Positions 48,877 through 61,721 of a stretch of DNA of 64,000 nt are shown here, one piece after another (within the stretch, counting starts at the first letter, position 1; every line of letters begins with the position of its first letter). The translations under genes and the position numbers were made by a program. Location: assembly GCA_029718625.1 (NCBI GenBank), contig CM056383.1, positions 67,270,117-67,334,116 of the forward strand, in the 5' to 3' direction. Below the pieces are notes generated by a model. It did not search any database. It was not told the origin of the DNA and was given only the letters and a program-made list of their open reading frames with translations. Source of the stretch: Synaphobranchus kaupii. Lineage: Eukaryota > Chordata > Actinopteri > Anguilliformes > Synaphobranchidae.

Positions 48877-51274
48877 TCAAACAGCGTAATACCGTCCCCC
48901 TCTCAAACAGCGTAATACCGCCCCCCTCTCAAACAGCGTAATACCGCCCCCCTCTCAAACAGCGTAATACCGCCCCCCTCTCAAACAGCGTAATACCGTC
49001 CCCCTCTCAAACAGCGTAATACCGCCCCCCTCTCAAACAGCGTAATACCGTCCCCCTCTCAAACAGCGTAATACCGCCCCCCTCTCAAACAGCGTAATAC
49101 CGCCCCCCTCTCAAACAGCGTAATACCGCCCCCCTCTCAAACAGCGTAATACCGTCCCCCTCTCAAACAGCGTAATACCGTCCCCCTCTCAAACAGCGTA
49201 ATACCGTCCCCCTCTCAAACAGCGTAATACCGCCCCCCTCTCAAACAGCGTAATACCGTCCCCCTCTCAAACAGCGTAATACCGTCCCCCTCTCAAACAG
49301 CGTAATACCGTCCCCCTCTCAAACAGCGTAATACCGTCCCCCTCTCAAACAGCGTAATACCGTCCCCCTCTCAAACAGCGTAATACCGTCCCCCTCTCAA
49401 ACAGCGTAATACCGTCCCCCTCTCAAACAGCGTAATACCGCCCCCCTCTCAAACAGCGTAATACCGCCCCCCTCTCAAACAGCGTAATACCGTCCCCCTC
49501 TCAAACAGCGTAATACCGCCCCCCTCTCAAACAGCGTAATACCGTCCCCCTCTCAAACAGCGTAATACCATCCCCCTCTCAAACAGCGTAATACCGTCCC
49601 CCTCTCAAACAGCGTAATACCGTCCCCCTCTCAAACAGCGTAATACCGTCCCCCTCTCAAACAGCGTAATACCGTCCCCCTCTCAAACAGCGTAATACCG
49701 TCCCCCTCTCAAACAGCGTAATACCGTCCCCCTCTCAAACAGCGTAATACCGTCCCCCTCTCAAACAGCGTAATACCGTCCCCCTCTCAAACAGCGTAAT
49801 ACCGTCCCCCTCTCAAACAGCGTAATACCGCCCCCCTCTCAAACAGCGTAATACCGTCCCCCTCTCAAACAGCGTAATACCATCCCCCTCTCAAACAGCG
49901 TAATACCGTCCCCCTCTCAAACAGCGTAATACCGTCCCCCTCTCAAACAGCGTAATACCGTCCCCCTCTCAAACAGCGTAATACCGTCCCCCTCTCAAAC
50001 AGCGTAATACCGTCCCCCTCTCAAACAGCGTAATACCGTCCCCCTCTCAAACAGCGTAATACCGTCCCCCTCTCAAACAGCGTAATACCGTCCCCCTCTC
50101 AAACAGCGTAATACCGTCCCCTCTCAAACAGCGTAATACCGTCCCCCTCTCAAACAGCGTAATACCGTCCCCCTCTCAAACAGCGTAATACCGTCCCCCT
50201 CTCAAACAGCGTAATACCGTCCCCCTCTCAAACAGCGTAATACCATCCCCCTCTCAAACAGCGTAATACCGTCCCCCTCTCAAACAGCGTAATACCGTCC
50301 CCCTCTCAAACAGCGTAATACCGTCCCCCTCTCAAACAGCGTAATACCGTCCCCCTCTCAAACAGCGTAATACCGTCCCCCTCTCAAACAGCGTAATACC
50401 GTCCCCCTCTCAAACAGCGTAATACCGTCCCCCTCTCAAACAGCGTAATACCGTCCCCCTCTCAAACAGCGTAATACCGTCCCCCTCTCAAACAGCGTAA
50501 TACCGTCCCCCTCTCAAACAGCGTAATACCGTCCCCCTCTCAAACAGCGTAATACCGTCCCCCTCTCAAACAGCGTAATACCGTCCCCCTCTCAAACAGC
50601 GTAATACCGCCCCCCTCTCAAACAGCGTAATACCGTCCCCCTCTCAAACAGCGTAATACCATCCCCCTCTCAAACAGCGTAATACCGTCCCCCTCTCAAA
50701 CAGCGTAATACCGTCCCCCTCTCAAACAGCGTAATACCGTCCCCCTCTCAAACAGCGTAATACCGTCCCCCTCTCAAACAGCGTAATACCGTCCCCCTCT
50801 CAAACAGCGTAATACCGTCCCCCTCTCAAACAGCGTAATACCGTCCCCCTCTCAAACAGCGTAATACCGTCCCCCTCTCAAACAGCGTAATACCGTCCCC
50901 TCTCAAACAGCGTAATACCGTCCCCCTCTCAAACAGCGTAATACCGTCCCCCTCTCAAACAGCGTAATACCGTCCCCCTCTCAAACAGCGTAATACCGTC
51001 CCCCTCTCAAACAGCGTAATACCATCCCCCTCTCAAACAGCGTAATACCGTCCCCCTCTCAAACAGCGTAATACCGTCCCCCTCTCAAACAGCGTAATAC
51101 CGTCCCCCTCTCAAACAGCGTAATACCGTCCCCCTCTCAAACAGCGTAATACCGTCCCCCTCTCAAACAGCGTAATACCGTCCCCCTCTCAAACAGCGTA
51201 ATACCGTCCCCCTCTCAAACAGCGTAATACCGTCCCCCTCTCAAACAGCGTAATACCGTCCCCCTCTCAAACAG
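48877..51274 (+). repeat. 26-bp minisatellite, about 92 copies (2.4 kb)
   Basis: Unit tcaaacagcgtaataccgtc followed by cccctc. Variants replace the T of ccgtcc by C (ccgccc) or the preceding G by A (ccatcc). Two units lack one C (near 50118 and 50898). The complementary strand has a G5 run in every unit. C-variants cluster at the left end, and a longer-range repeat is visible in the right half. It ends abruptly at acagaacacc. No spacers, so not CRISPR. Confidence 0.98.
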
Positions 51275-54215
51275 AACACCATGATGAAAAAAGTGATATT
51301 CATACATTCTGTCCATCTGAGGAAATACAGTGCACGAATTAGAAGGAATTAAAATAATTAAAAATATCTACAAACTTGTCAAACTGGCTGACTATTTCAG
51401 CTGCTACTGCCACTATAAGGTTCCAATACAAGGGCTACTTAAAAAACACAAGGCATAATGTCTTATTTTAATATTTGTTTAAAAATAAAAATAAAAAACC
51501 TGTGAGTGTTTACAAACGGTTTTGTTTATCGTAGTAACAATTTCATTGGCCGTTGTATTCGAGCTAATATAAAAGGCCCCGACGGCGGATTGTTCTGAAT
51601 GTAATTTCTGTGAATGAAGAGTTTGTTTCAAGAGCCCGCCCAAGGACACTCAGCTGCAACTATGAATCCTGACCCTCGGTTGGGGAACGGAGCACATTGC
51701 ACAGCCAGCTGCTTAATTGTTTGAGTGAGTTAATCACCAATCAGTCTAAACGGTTTTACACAGACCCTGCCAGTGTCCTGGAGTGGAGTGGAAATGGGTG
51801 AAAATTGGACTTGATGATTTAATTACGTGAAGTTATTGACTAATTGACAAGCTCTGGTGCCAATGCTTAAATCCAACATACGGCAGCATGTCCGTCCGAT
51901 GCAGGGTGAGAAATTACGCACTGCGGTGAAAGCCACAACGCCTGATACTCCTCCCTTTCAATCTGCCGGCTAAAACCTGCTGCTTCCTCTCAACGCAAAT
52001 GCACATTCAGGTGGTAAGCAGGACTTTTACACTGAGATTATTACCGGTCTTGTGAATTTCTATCCAAGGTGGGACACTGCCCTTGAAACACTCAGAAATG
52101 TATGTTATCTGAGTGACATCAGTCAAATATCCAGACATATAATCATATAATAATGTTAAAAAGTAAATGATGTAAGCCCATGGATGTGGTAATAAGCAAG
52201 TAATGGAATGTATTTGGACACTAATGAGTAAGGACATTAATAACATAACACGGCCTGGAGACAATTATAGGTTAGCCATTTGATGTGTTCAGCTTGCTTG
52301 ATGAAATGAGCAGAATAAGAAGTGAGCAGGGTTTTTCCCCCAGTAATGATCGGGTCACGTGATGCACATGGGACCTCTGATTGGCACATTGACACAGTAA
52401 CGTTGACTTTGATCATCGCTGTTTGTCTGTGGGGTGAGTGCAGATAATTATCTCTCTTTCAGGCCTAAAATTCTTCACACGACACGTCCAATATTCCACA
52501 CAACCCCCCCCCCCCCCCCCCCCCAAAAAAAAGTTGTGAAGGAAAAGTTCACCCTCCTCAAAGATCCAAGTCAGGCCCACATGTGTTTGGCTTTGAAAAA
52601 CTCAGTACCAAGACCTAGCATCACCGCCGCCTAGCATCACCCCACCGGGGCCTGTAGATAAAATAAATACATAAATTACCCATTTTACATCTTTTCTGCT
52701 GTCCGTCCATGATTTACAATATCCTGCTTTACAGGTAGTTTTCTGCAAAGCATGCCATATAAACCGTTTGACTGAGTAATTTACAGATTAAATGGCTTAC
52801 ACCAGCTCTTATATCCCGGGCGGTTTTGCTGTAGTATAACATCAGCTATTTACAGGCACTGTGACGGCGTGATTCCGAGTTCATAAAATCTCTCAGTTAC
52901 TTACTATGCCTTGTAAAAGCCACCTGTAAAGCAGTATTTAATTGGAAATTTACAACAGTGGTTCTGAACATTACAAAGTCATATTCCCCTCCCACACACA
53001 CACCATGCATTCCTGCTGACAGTTGAGACTTGTACTCACTGCCACCAGCAGGGGGGGATATTGCATATGAATGGCACCGGTCAAAAAGTGTCACGTGAGC
53101 GATTCCATTCCTTCTTACCAGTGAAGCTTTTATCAGGCTTGCTACTGAAATGTACCTAAAATGGAGGAAATACGGCTGAAATTTGTGCTATGCAAATATC
53201 ACTATGTATGAGAAGCAGACTAATTTGTTTTGAAATGGGGCACTTGCATTGTGACTGCTTATAGAGCCTCATTACACTGCATTCATAACATGGCATGTTT
53301 ATTTTTTATTTTTTTTGGGGTGGATCTATATTTTTAATACTAATAATGTATAGGTCTTTCTACAAGGAAATGTTTACACTTAACCTCAGTAGAACTATAC
53401 TCCAAGAACACGGCCTCATACATGTATATAATATTTATAAGCCATTAATAACTGTACTTTCGGACTTATCTATTGTCTGTTGTAGGGGAAAGACTTGCTT
53501 AGTGTATGCGGTATATAAAGTTAAACATGCTGCTGTTCAAAATGTATTACTGCCTGTGCGTATGTGTGTGCATACACAGTCATGTTTTATAAATCCGGAC
53601 TTATGTAAATTGTTTCAGAGAAATTAAAAAGAATTAACAGGGACCAAGAGAAACCCCAGAAAAAAACAGAGCCAACAACACTGCAATTAAATGTAAAAAA
53701 AAAATTTAAATATTAGAAATAAGAATTGAGTCAGGCACACAGTACAATAATATCCTCTTCATAATATCCTCTTCATCTTCTTCACTTTCTTCATAATTCA
53801 GTAATTCAAAAGGTTTGGAGAAGCACTTTTCCATAGGACATTTATTTTGATAATGAGAATTATGGGATTATTTACTTCACAAGTAAAGGGCAGCCTGCGT
53901 CATAATTGTACACATGTATGCAGTTAGAGAAAGATGTTCATTTTCTAATAATCCCTCCCTCTCTACCTGTATTTGGGGTGATGTTTCATCTCAGTATCAC
54001 GCTAGGTGCCTTCTAAAGACCGTCCTCTTGGATTTGCATTTACTTTGTGTATGTGGCACCCGGGGTAATCACTCAGACGAGCTGTCGCGCCGTTAAATAG
54101 GGCTTGATGTCTGCAATGCATCAAGCGTTAGTGACTCCCCTCCCCCTGCCAGAGTGATGCCAGCCATGCTTGTTTATTCATTAACGCTCGCTAATTAATT
54201 CCGGAGACCTGCGGT
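51275..54215. other. Intergenic, no supported gene
   Basis: A poly(C) run of about 20 at 52505-52524 next to poly(A), a GC-poor unique sequence, and a pyrimidine-rich (cttcat)-like stretch at 53755-53795. A 110-codon frame at 53295-53627 is unrecognised. The 51500-51990 part is unique-looking. Confidence 0.45.
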
Positions 54216-54343
54216 TTGGAAGAGAGACGGGCGGAGCCGTTGCGGCGGTGGAACGGCATGCTGGACGGGCTATGTGCTATGGATGGGAGATATTATTCAC
54301 TCCGGAGGGACGCTGTGAGTGGCAAAGGTTGGCATATGGGCTG

Positions 54344-55706
54344 GCATAGACCTGTACTGTATCTACACTATGGATGGTCTGTAAGTATGCATAGACCTGT
54401 ACTGTATCTGCACTATGGATGGTCTGTAAGTATGCATAGACCTGTACTGTATCTGCACTATGGATGGTCTGTAAGTATGCATAGACCTGTACTGTATCTA
54501 CACTATGGATGGTCTGTAAGTATGCATAGACCTGTACTGTATCTACACTATGGATGGTCTGTAAGTGTGCATAGACCTGTACTGTATCTACACTATGGAT
54601 GGTCTGTAAGTGTGCATAGACCTGTACTGTATCTACACTATGGATGGTCTGTAAGTGTGCATAGACCTGTACTGTATCTGCACTATGGATGGTCTGTAAG
54701 TATGCATAGACCTGTACTGTATCTACACTATGGATGGTCTGTAAGTGTGCATAGACCTGTACTGTATCTACACTATGGATGGTCTGTAAGTGTGCATAGA
54801 CCTGTACTGTATCTGCACTATGGATGGTCTGTAAGTGTGCATAGACCTGTACTGTATCTGCACTATGGATGGTCTGTAAGTATGCATAGACCTGTACTGT
54901 ATCTGCACTATGGATGGTCTGTAAGTGTGCATAGACCTGTACTGTATCTGCACTATGGATGGTCTGTAAGTATGCATAGACCTGTACTGTATCTACACTA
55001 TGGATGGTCTGTAAGTGTGCATAGACCTGTACTGTATCTGCACTATGGATGGTCTGTAAGTGTGCATAGACCTGTACTGTATCTACACTATGGATGCTCT
55101 GTAAGTGTGCATAGACCTGTACTGTATCTGCACTATGGATGGTCTGTAAGTGTGCATAGACCTGTACTGTATCTACACTATGGATGCTCTGTAAGTGTGC
55201 ATAGACCTGTACTGTATCTACACTATGGATGCTCTGTAAGTGTGCATAGACCTGTACTGTATCTGCACTATGGATGGTCTGTAAGTATGCATAGACCTGT
55301 ACTGTATCTACACTATGGATGGTCTGTAAGTGTGCATAGACCTGTACTGTATCTGCACTATGGATGGTCTGTAAGTGTGCATAGACCTGTACTGTATCTA
55401 CACTATGGATGCTCTGTAAGTGTGCATAGACCTGTACTGTATCTGCACTATGGATGGTCTGTAAGTGTGCATAGACCTGTACTGTATCTGCACTATGGAT
55501 GGTCTGTAAGTGTGCATAGACCTGTACTGTATCTACACTATGGATGCTCTGTAAGTGTGCATAGACCTGTACTGTATCTACACTATGGATGCTCTGTAAG
55601 TGTGCATAGACCTGTACTGTATCTGCACTATGGATGGTCTGTAAGTGTGCATAGACCTGTACTGTATCTGCACTATGGATGGTCTGTAAGTGTGCATAGA
55701 CCTGTA
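54344..55706 (+). repeat. 45-bp minisatellite, about 30 copies, frame-preserving
   Basis: Unit gcatagacctgtactgtatc, tacactatggatggtctgta, agtat. Three positions vary: cta/ctg, ggtct/gctct and agtat/agtgt. Because 45 is divisible by 3 and the unit lacks stops in this frame, a 501-codon frame (54216-55721) stays open, with the 15-residue repeat HRPVLYLHYGWSVSM. The minus strand is also partly open (YRSMHTYRPSIVQIQ). There is no homology, promoter or splice support, so I call this a repeat and not a gene. Every unit contains GTAAGT. Confidence 0.95.
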
Positions 55707-55721
55707 AATTGGGAATTTTAA

Positions 55722-58700
55722 AAAAAACTGTCCATTTATATGAAGAATGTCAGAATCAATTTGCTGTAATGAGCGCACAGCACTTACCTGAGGCACCTGC
55801 TGTGATTCTGAGAAAATCAAATTCACGACAGAACAAAAAAAAACACAGCCTGCCCTGTCTGGTCATTATTGAATTAAAGCTTTTTCATTCAGAAATTCTC
55901 TCAATTAGCCTAGATCCAAATATATAGCTTGCAACATGATTACAACAATGATTCAACTCCCCCTCCTTAGTTCACAATTGAGCATACATTGACTGGGCAA
56001 TTGCAACATGTGGTTATTAATGACTATGGGCCAATGTGTTCTTAAAACCCTTGAGTGAAACACACAGACAGTTATGTTTAATTTGTATTCTTTATAGCCT
56101 GTTTTTTTCAATAGGGGTGGGGAGTCGTGGGGTCTGTGGATCCAGGGTGGTCCTTAAAGGTACGGTAGGGGGGTCCAGACTTGATATGCAATAACTATAT
56201 AGATTTCAGAAAATATGTTTTTAAAGATATAATGGAAATTAAAATAGTTGTAACTTATAATGGGGGACCCCTGGACGCATTTGAGCCTGGTTGGGGGTGT
56301 GCTTAGATCAGAAATGGCTGTACAACATCCGCTTTATAGCACTTGGTGAACTTGACCTGAGGCAAACTTTAGACCGGGACAGAAGTCATTGAGAAGCTAA
56401 TGTCTGTTCTTAATTATTTAATTACCCAATCATTTAAGTTATCTGCAATTGATGAGGTCTTGATGAGGTCATGAACGACTGTTCCTGCAACCCTTTTGTA
56501 AAACGCCGTGTTGTGGTCTAAACTATGAGTGAACAGGCGTTAGTGTATACAGGTAATTAGCTAATCAAGCCGGGGTAATTGGTGGAAATAAAAATCAGCA
56601 CCACTGACCCTCGAGGGACATGGCTCCTCTCCCCTAATTTAGATTTACTAAGAGATAAAAACCTCAGATCTTCTGCTAATTACTCACAACCATCAAGTCT
56701 TTTATCACATTTTCTGCAACATCAATGCATGTGCAACAAAAACAACTGCGGTGGCCACAAAGTCAGCTTTTTTACAAACAGACATTTCCTTTTCAAATGA
56801 TTTTGTTTGGAGCCTGGTTACAAATAGTTTTGCATAACCTCCAAAATCAGCAGAATGAATTTCCATTTAATTATTACCACCACCATGCTACTTTGAAACT
56901 TAGACAACAACGTTAATGATATTTGAGTAATTCATGGTGCTTTATTGCTTCACGTTTATTGCGGGTCGGATTGGTACTGTACCCCAATTATGTTATCAGA
57001 ACGGTCACAAAAGTGTAATCAAAGAATATGCCATTAGTATTGGTTATCTCATGCCTGAAGCACTGCCACAACAGGCCAGTGTATCCCAGAAACCTGGAGC
57101 CCCAACAGTAGATGTAGCCTCCGCTGACAGTCTTACCTCTGCCGAACCCTGACCTCCTCCAAATTCTGCTTTCTTATACCCAATCTCCACCCTACCAGGA
57201 CCAGAATCTATCAGTACACTCACACTAACCCACCTCTGTGATTCTGGTATGGACACACAACCACAGTTTCTAGCCATCATAACTGAACGATTGCAGGCAA
57301 CTTTGTTTTTGGAAGATTTATTAATGCTGCGCCTCCTATTCAGCCTGTCCCTTAGGTCAAAGGTCAGTTGGAGACTCTTGTTCATATGGAATCGTTCTGA
57401 TTGGCTGCCTCCTTCTCAGATAGTTTTTTTCCATGTTTGCGTGAAAGATTGCAGATTCAAAGTAAGGGGCCAAACCGCCAACATGGTAAATGTTTAATGC
57501 CGACTCTCCCAAAAAACAACTACACACATATTTCATACCACTTCAAAGCAGATTTCCTTAACTTTCAAGACAGGCGGCTCTGAAGCCTACATCTCATTCT
57601 GTTGCCAGGAGCGACGCATGAGAAAGCGCACTTCTCACAATATTTATCCGCGGGCAGGGAAAATTCATTTTAACGGCCGTGAATGTGCTGCCTGGTACTG
57701 ATGGGCCTCAGCACAAGAGATTTATACGACATCCTGAGGCAGACACAAAGCCGGACTGAGAGGGTTTGTCTTGTAAATCTCCCAAGCTGATAAGGGGAAG
57801 GTGATTGTCAAACCGAGAAGCAGAGAATGAGACACATGCAAAAAAAACTGCAAAACCATCCCTGGGCTCAAACAAACAAACAAGTGCAGGAAATCACGTT
57901 AAATCTAACGGTAGCGGTTTGAGGGAGCAACAACAGGATGGAGGCGCAATGTTCCAACCGCTCGAGTAAAAAAAAAGAGCGAACCGCGTGGCTTAGTTTA
58001 CAGATTACTTCTTTTTGCTTTCTGATGTTAAATTGATCCCTTGATACATTCCCCTTCCTTGGAAGGGATTCATAATTATACACGCGCTATAATGATGTCT
58101 TATATACAGTCACTGAGTTGCAAAACCCGAAGAAGAAAGAAAAACTTAAAAATGCAAGCCGTTTATTGTTTTACGTCAGCTTACATTAGCTCTCGCTCTC
58201 TGAGAGAATGGGTGAGCCACGGCATGACGGAGGCACACAGCGTTTCCATCCGTGCCAGCGTACACTTACTTAATGTGTCCGTCTCGCTCGCTTTGTCCCA
58301 AAGGGACGACTGGTGACAAAACTCCAGACATCTCAAGGTTGTGCTAACAAAGGGAATCCGTCCAGGACAGCAATCCCGGCCCCCCTTCCAAAAGCAAACA
58401 TTTCACAAATACAAAAAAAATAAAAAAATAAAATCTTCTGTAACGTGACCTGCTTGTTCAGAATGCTACTATTGCATCGATTTGGTTCGGTGACACTGTT
58501 CTAAATAGGAAATTTACATATTAAAGGTAAACGCTGATTTAATTAACTGATGTTTATTTTGAGAGCCTAGCCGTTTCATTTCCCGTGCCGTCAGAGCCGC
58601 TGAGATTGTATACGGGACGCTTTGTGACACTCACTAAATTGAAGTCGGAGATGTCACAATCAGTTTGTCCAAACAGCATCACGTCACTGATAAATAAAAT

Positions 58701-59095
58701 ACAAATTTGTGTGTATCTTTTCATATCTAATCATGCCATTTCACAAGTTGTATTATTTGTCTGGATGTAACATCTTGACAATTAAATTGCATTTCAACAA
58801 GGAAGTAAGGACGTTTGTGATAAATCTAATGCTTAGGTATGAGGATACATTCGCTGAGGTACGAGGAGTGAAAAAAAAAGCATCTACATTGTGTATTTGG
58901 GCCTGTTTTTAATTTATGTTGGCACCTTATTTAATTATGAATGTCAAGTATAATTTGTTATTGGTTTGAGAAATAATTGATACTGTTGAGTACAATTAAT
59001 GTTTTGTTCGTAGGCCTATAAGGCTAATGGTTGTGGGAGGATTAGACTGTGCATTAGAGCATTAGACTAGAAGGTCTGGAAGTAAAGTCTAGCTA
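55722..59095. other. Intergenic, AT-rich, no supported gene
   Basis: A stretch near 56560-56625 (ggtaattagctaatcaagcc, aataaaaatcagcaccactg) resembles an eroded hAT end. Several A-runs. Frames at 57044-57385 (-) and 58041-58316 (+) are unrecognised. Parts of 57600-58400 are unique-looking. Confidence 0.45.
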
Positions 59096-59954
59096 CACTG
59101 CCTGGCCAAAAAAAAAGTTGCCGTTGCACCCGCCATGCATAGTGCCCACTGTACACGCCTCTGGAGGCAGTGTTATGATCTGGGGTTGCTTCAGTTAGTC
59201 AGGTCTAGGCTCAGCAACGTTATGCAGCAATAAAATGAAGTCAGCTGAGTACCTGAATGTACTGAATGACTAGGTTATCCCATCAATGGGCATATTCCAG
59301 GACGACAATGCCAAGATTCATCGGGCTCAAATTGTGAAAGAGTGGTTCAGGGAGCATGAGGAATCATTTTCACACATGAATTGGCCACCAGAGGCCTGAC
59401 CTTATGTGGTGAGGTCTTTGGGATGTGCTGGAGAAGACTTCACGGAGTGGTTTGACTCTCTCATCGTCAATACAAGATCTCGGCCAAAAATGAATGCAGC
59501 TCTGGACGGAAATAAATGTTGTGACGTTGCATAAGGTTGTCGAAACAATGCCATGACGAATGCGCACCATAATCAAAGTTAAAGGCGGTCCAACGAAATA
59601 TCAAATCAATATTTATTTATATAGCGCATTTCTAGTTGTCACAATGCACTTCACAGCAGAACCCAGTCTAAACCCCCCACAAGAGCAAGCCAATGGCAAC
59701 AGTGGCAAGGAAAAACTCCCTGGTGTAACTAGGAAGAAACCTTGGGAGGAACCAGACTCAAGGGGGGAACCCATCCTCCTCTGGTCGGCTCAGGGTCTAG
59801 GGCTTAATGACCAGCATGGTCAAAACAGCCAATGTCCATGTTAATAGAATTAGCAGCAGCTAGGTGACGGTCCAGATGTGGCGGCAATGATGGTGGGGAA
59901 CCGGGCGCCGATGGCGGCAAAATAGGGTGTGACTTTTCTTTTGGCCAGGCAGTG
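59096..59954 (+). pseudogene. Decayed Tc1-like transposon with partial transposase, interrupted
   Basis: Inverted ends CACTGCCTGGCCAAAAAAAA (left) and, read as complement on the right, CACTGCCTGGCCAAAAGAAA, flanked by TA at 59094-59095 and 59955-59956, the Tc1/mariner signature. Inside, ASGGSVMIWGCFS, then [17 protein letters not shown], match the DDE transposase middle part of Tc1-like proteins, including the second catalytic Asp region. The N-terminal DNA-binding part is missing, stop codons interrupt the frame (for example after CFS), and the DDE third-acid region is degenerate. A 3' insertion of another repeat splits the rest. Non-functional. Confidence 0.88.
59603..59920 (-). mobile_element. 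Dispersed teleost repeat (LINE-tail-like) inserted in the Tc1 element
   Basis: caatatttatttatatagcg, caatgcacttcacagcagaa, aaggaaaaactccctggtgt, gaagaaaccttgggaggaac and agactcaaggggggaaccca form a block I recognise from many fish genomes. Its start is repeated in the opposite orientation at 43826-43922. Exact boundaries are approximate. Confidence 0.7.
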
Positions 59955-59956
59955 TA

Positions 59957-60500
59957 TGTATATCAGCCTAGGCTCTTACTACACAACATGTAGCCATATA
60001 GCATACAAAATACATAAGCATTAAGCAAAACAATCAAAGCTCAACGACATGTATTGATTAAGGAAATCATATCTTACAGGAAATACAGGACGGCAGTGAT
60101 GGACGGTTGGCTTTTATGACACTGAGCTTTATCATTTTTGTGTCAAAATAGTAAAAATAACTGAGGTAACTTGTGGTAGCTGCAGCTGCAAATTGTTTTC
60201 TACTTGTACGTTTTTGAGATGTATACAGTACATTACGAGTGCTCCCCCTGCTGGACTAAACGTGCATTGCACATTATTCTACCTGGCAACCCAGGGAGAC
60301 CACCAACCGCTGGAGATGAAAGTCCGAAGCTACCCAACTCAGTCTTTACCGTCACAGAGCAAATCCATAATAATTGGGCTGGACTGCTTCTCCAAGACGT
60401 CTTCCTGGCACATGTTCAATTAAGTTAAGCAGTCGTAGAGATGGGACTCTCTTGAGGCATGTACATTGTTGATACATAAGGAGGCGGTTTAATCAGCGAG
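59957..60500. other. Intergenic, no supported gene
   Basis: AT-rich then mixed unique sequence. Two overlapping 75-codon frames at 60193-60428 are unrecognised. Confidence 0.4.
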
Positions 60501-60632
60501 GATTCGACGTGGAAAAGTCCCCCGCTGCATCGATCGGAGAGGATGATTCGACGTGGAAAAGTCCCCCGCTGCATCGATCGGAGAGGATGATTCGACGTGG
60601 AAAAGTCCCCCGCTGCATCGATCGGAGAGGAC
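60501..60632 (+). repeat. 44-bp tandem repeat, 3 perfect copies
   Basis: Unit gattcgacgtggaaaagtcc, cccgctgcatcgatcggaga, ggat. Copies at 60501, 60545 and 60589 are identical except for the last bases. Flanks are unique. Confidence 0.95.
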
Positions 60633-61721
60633 GAGTCTCCGTTAATGAGGGAGGAAGAGAGATGATGCCCACAGAACTCTTTATATTTCCTTTCCTCTAA
60701 TCTTAACTGCGACATCATCACTGGCGTCGCTCGCACGCGTCTCTGTGCGAGTTCCCAGCCAGCTCCGGGGTGTATGGGTAATGTGGTCCTGCTTCCTGTG
60801 GTATCACAACCTCCTTTTTTGTACGTCAGCGATTCCACTTCAAAGTTGAATTCTCTTGAAGCCCGCATTCCCAGATATAGCCTCCTGGGTTTATGGATTT
60901 AGTTTCTGAGTAGGCTTTTTACTGACAGGCGATAAAACTCGCTGGCGCTTCTCACCCTTTTTTAACCTGCACACACTGAAGTATAAGGAGAAAGTATCAA
61001 AGATCTCATCTGGATGAATATAGCCACTCGAGTCTCAAACCCAGTATTACCTGAAGCTGGGTATCCTTCTCAGATGTTGACAGAGCATGGGTACATGTTG
61101 ACTATGTGTAAAAGAACTGATCGACAACTTGTCTCCATTTAATTCACTGTGTCACAATTCAATTTGATCTGTAGATTGGTATATAGTGTAAACCATGCTG
61201 GACGGACACTGTAGAAAGTACGGTTGCATGAATGTCTGTAGTATGACTGCAGAGATTTCCTACTTTGAGCAAACTTTGTTATGAAATTTACCACAGAACT
61301 CATTTTACTCAGGAATAACAGGATTTACAGGGAAATTAACCAAAGAAATGATAACATACAGGAAATGTAAAATCGCAGCTTTATCATTTTCGTGTTGAAA
61401 TAGTAAAGTATTGCCTTTTTCCAGTGTTAGGCCAGTGGCTTTCATGGTGTACAGAACAATTATATATATTTCAAAAACTTGGGAGCTTGCTTATCCACCA
61501 CAGCACTGTTTAGGGAGGAGAGGAAGTGATTAATCTTACAACACCCTATCATACCACCTGCCCCCTTTGCCCCAAGTGCCCCAAGTGCGCGATGTGATTT
61601 TATAAAATAAAATAAAAAATTTGTATTAATGTTGTTGTCATTAATATTCATTAACTTTGGTTAAATATATTCTGTGCAATAACTGGGTTGCATAAAACAG
61701 TTTTTCTAGGTCGGTGTGACC
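60633..61721. other. Intergenic, no supported gene
   Basis: Unique AT-rich sequence. Near-identical short phrases cattttactcaggaataacag and aggaaatgtaaaatcgcagc are not linked to any element. Confidence 0.4.

Noticed and set aside
48877..51274. CRISPR-like array
   Set aside because: Units are contiguous 26-bp copies with no unique spacers, in a vertebrate genome with no cas genes.
54216..55721. 501-codon open frame as a repetitive protein gene
   Set aside because: It is entirely explained by a 45-bp minisatellite without stops. The minus strand is also partly open, there is no exon or promoter context and no known homologue. Kept as a repeat and a finding.
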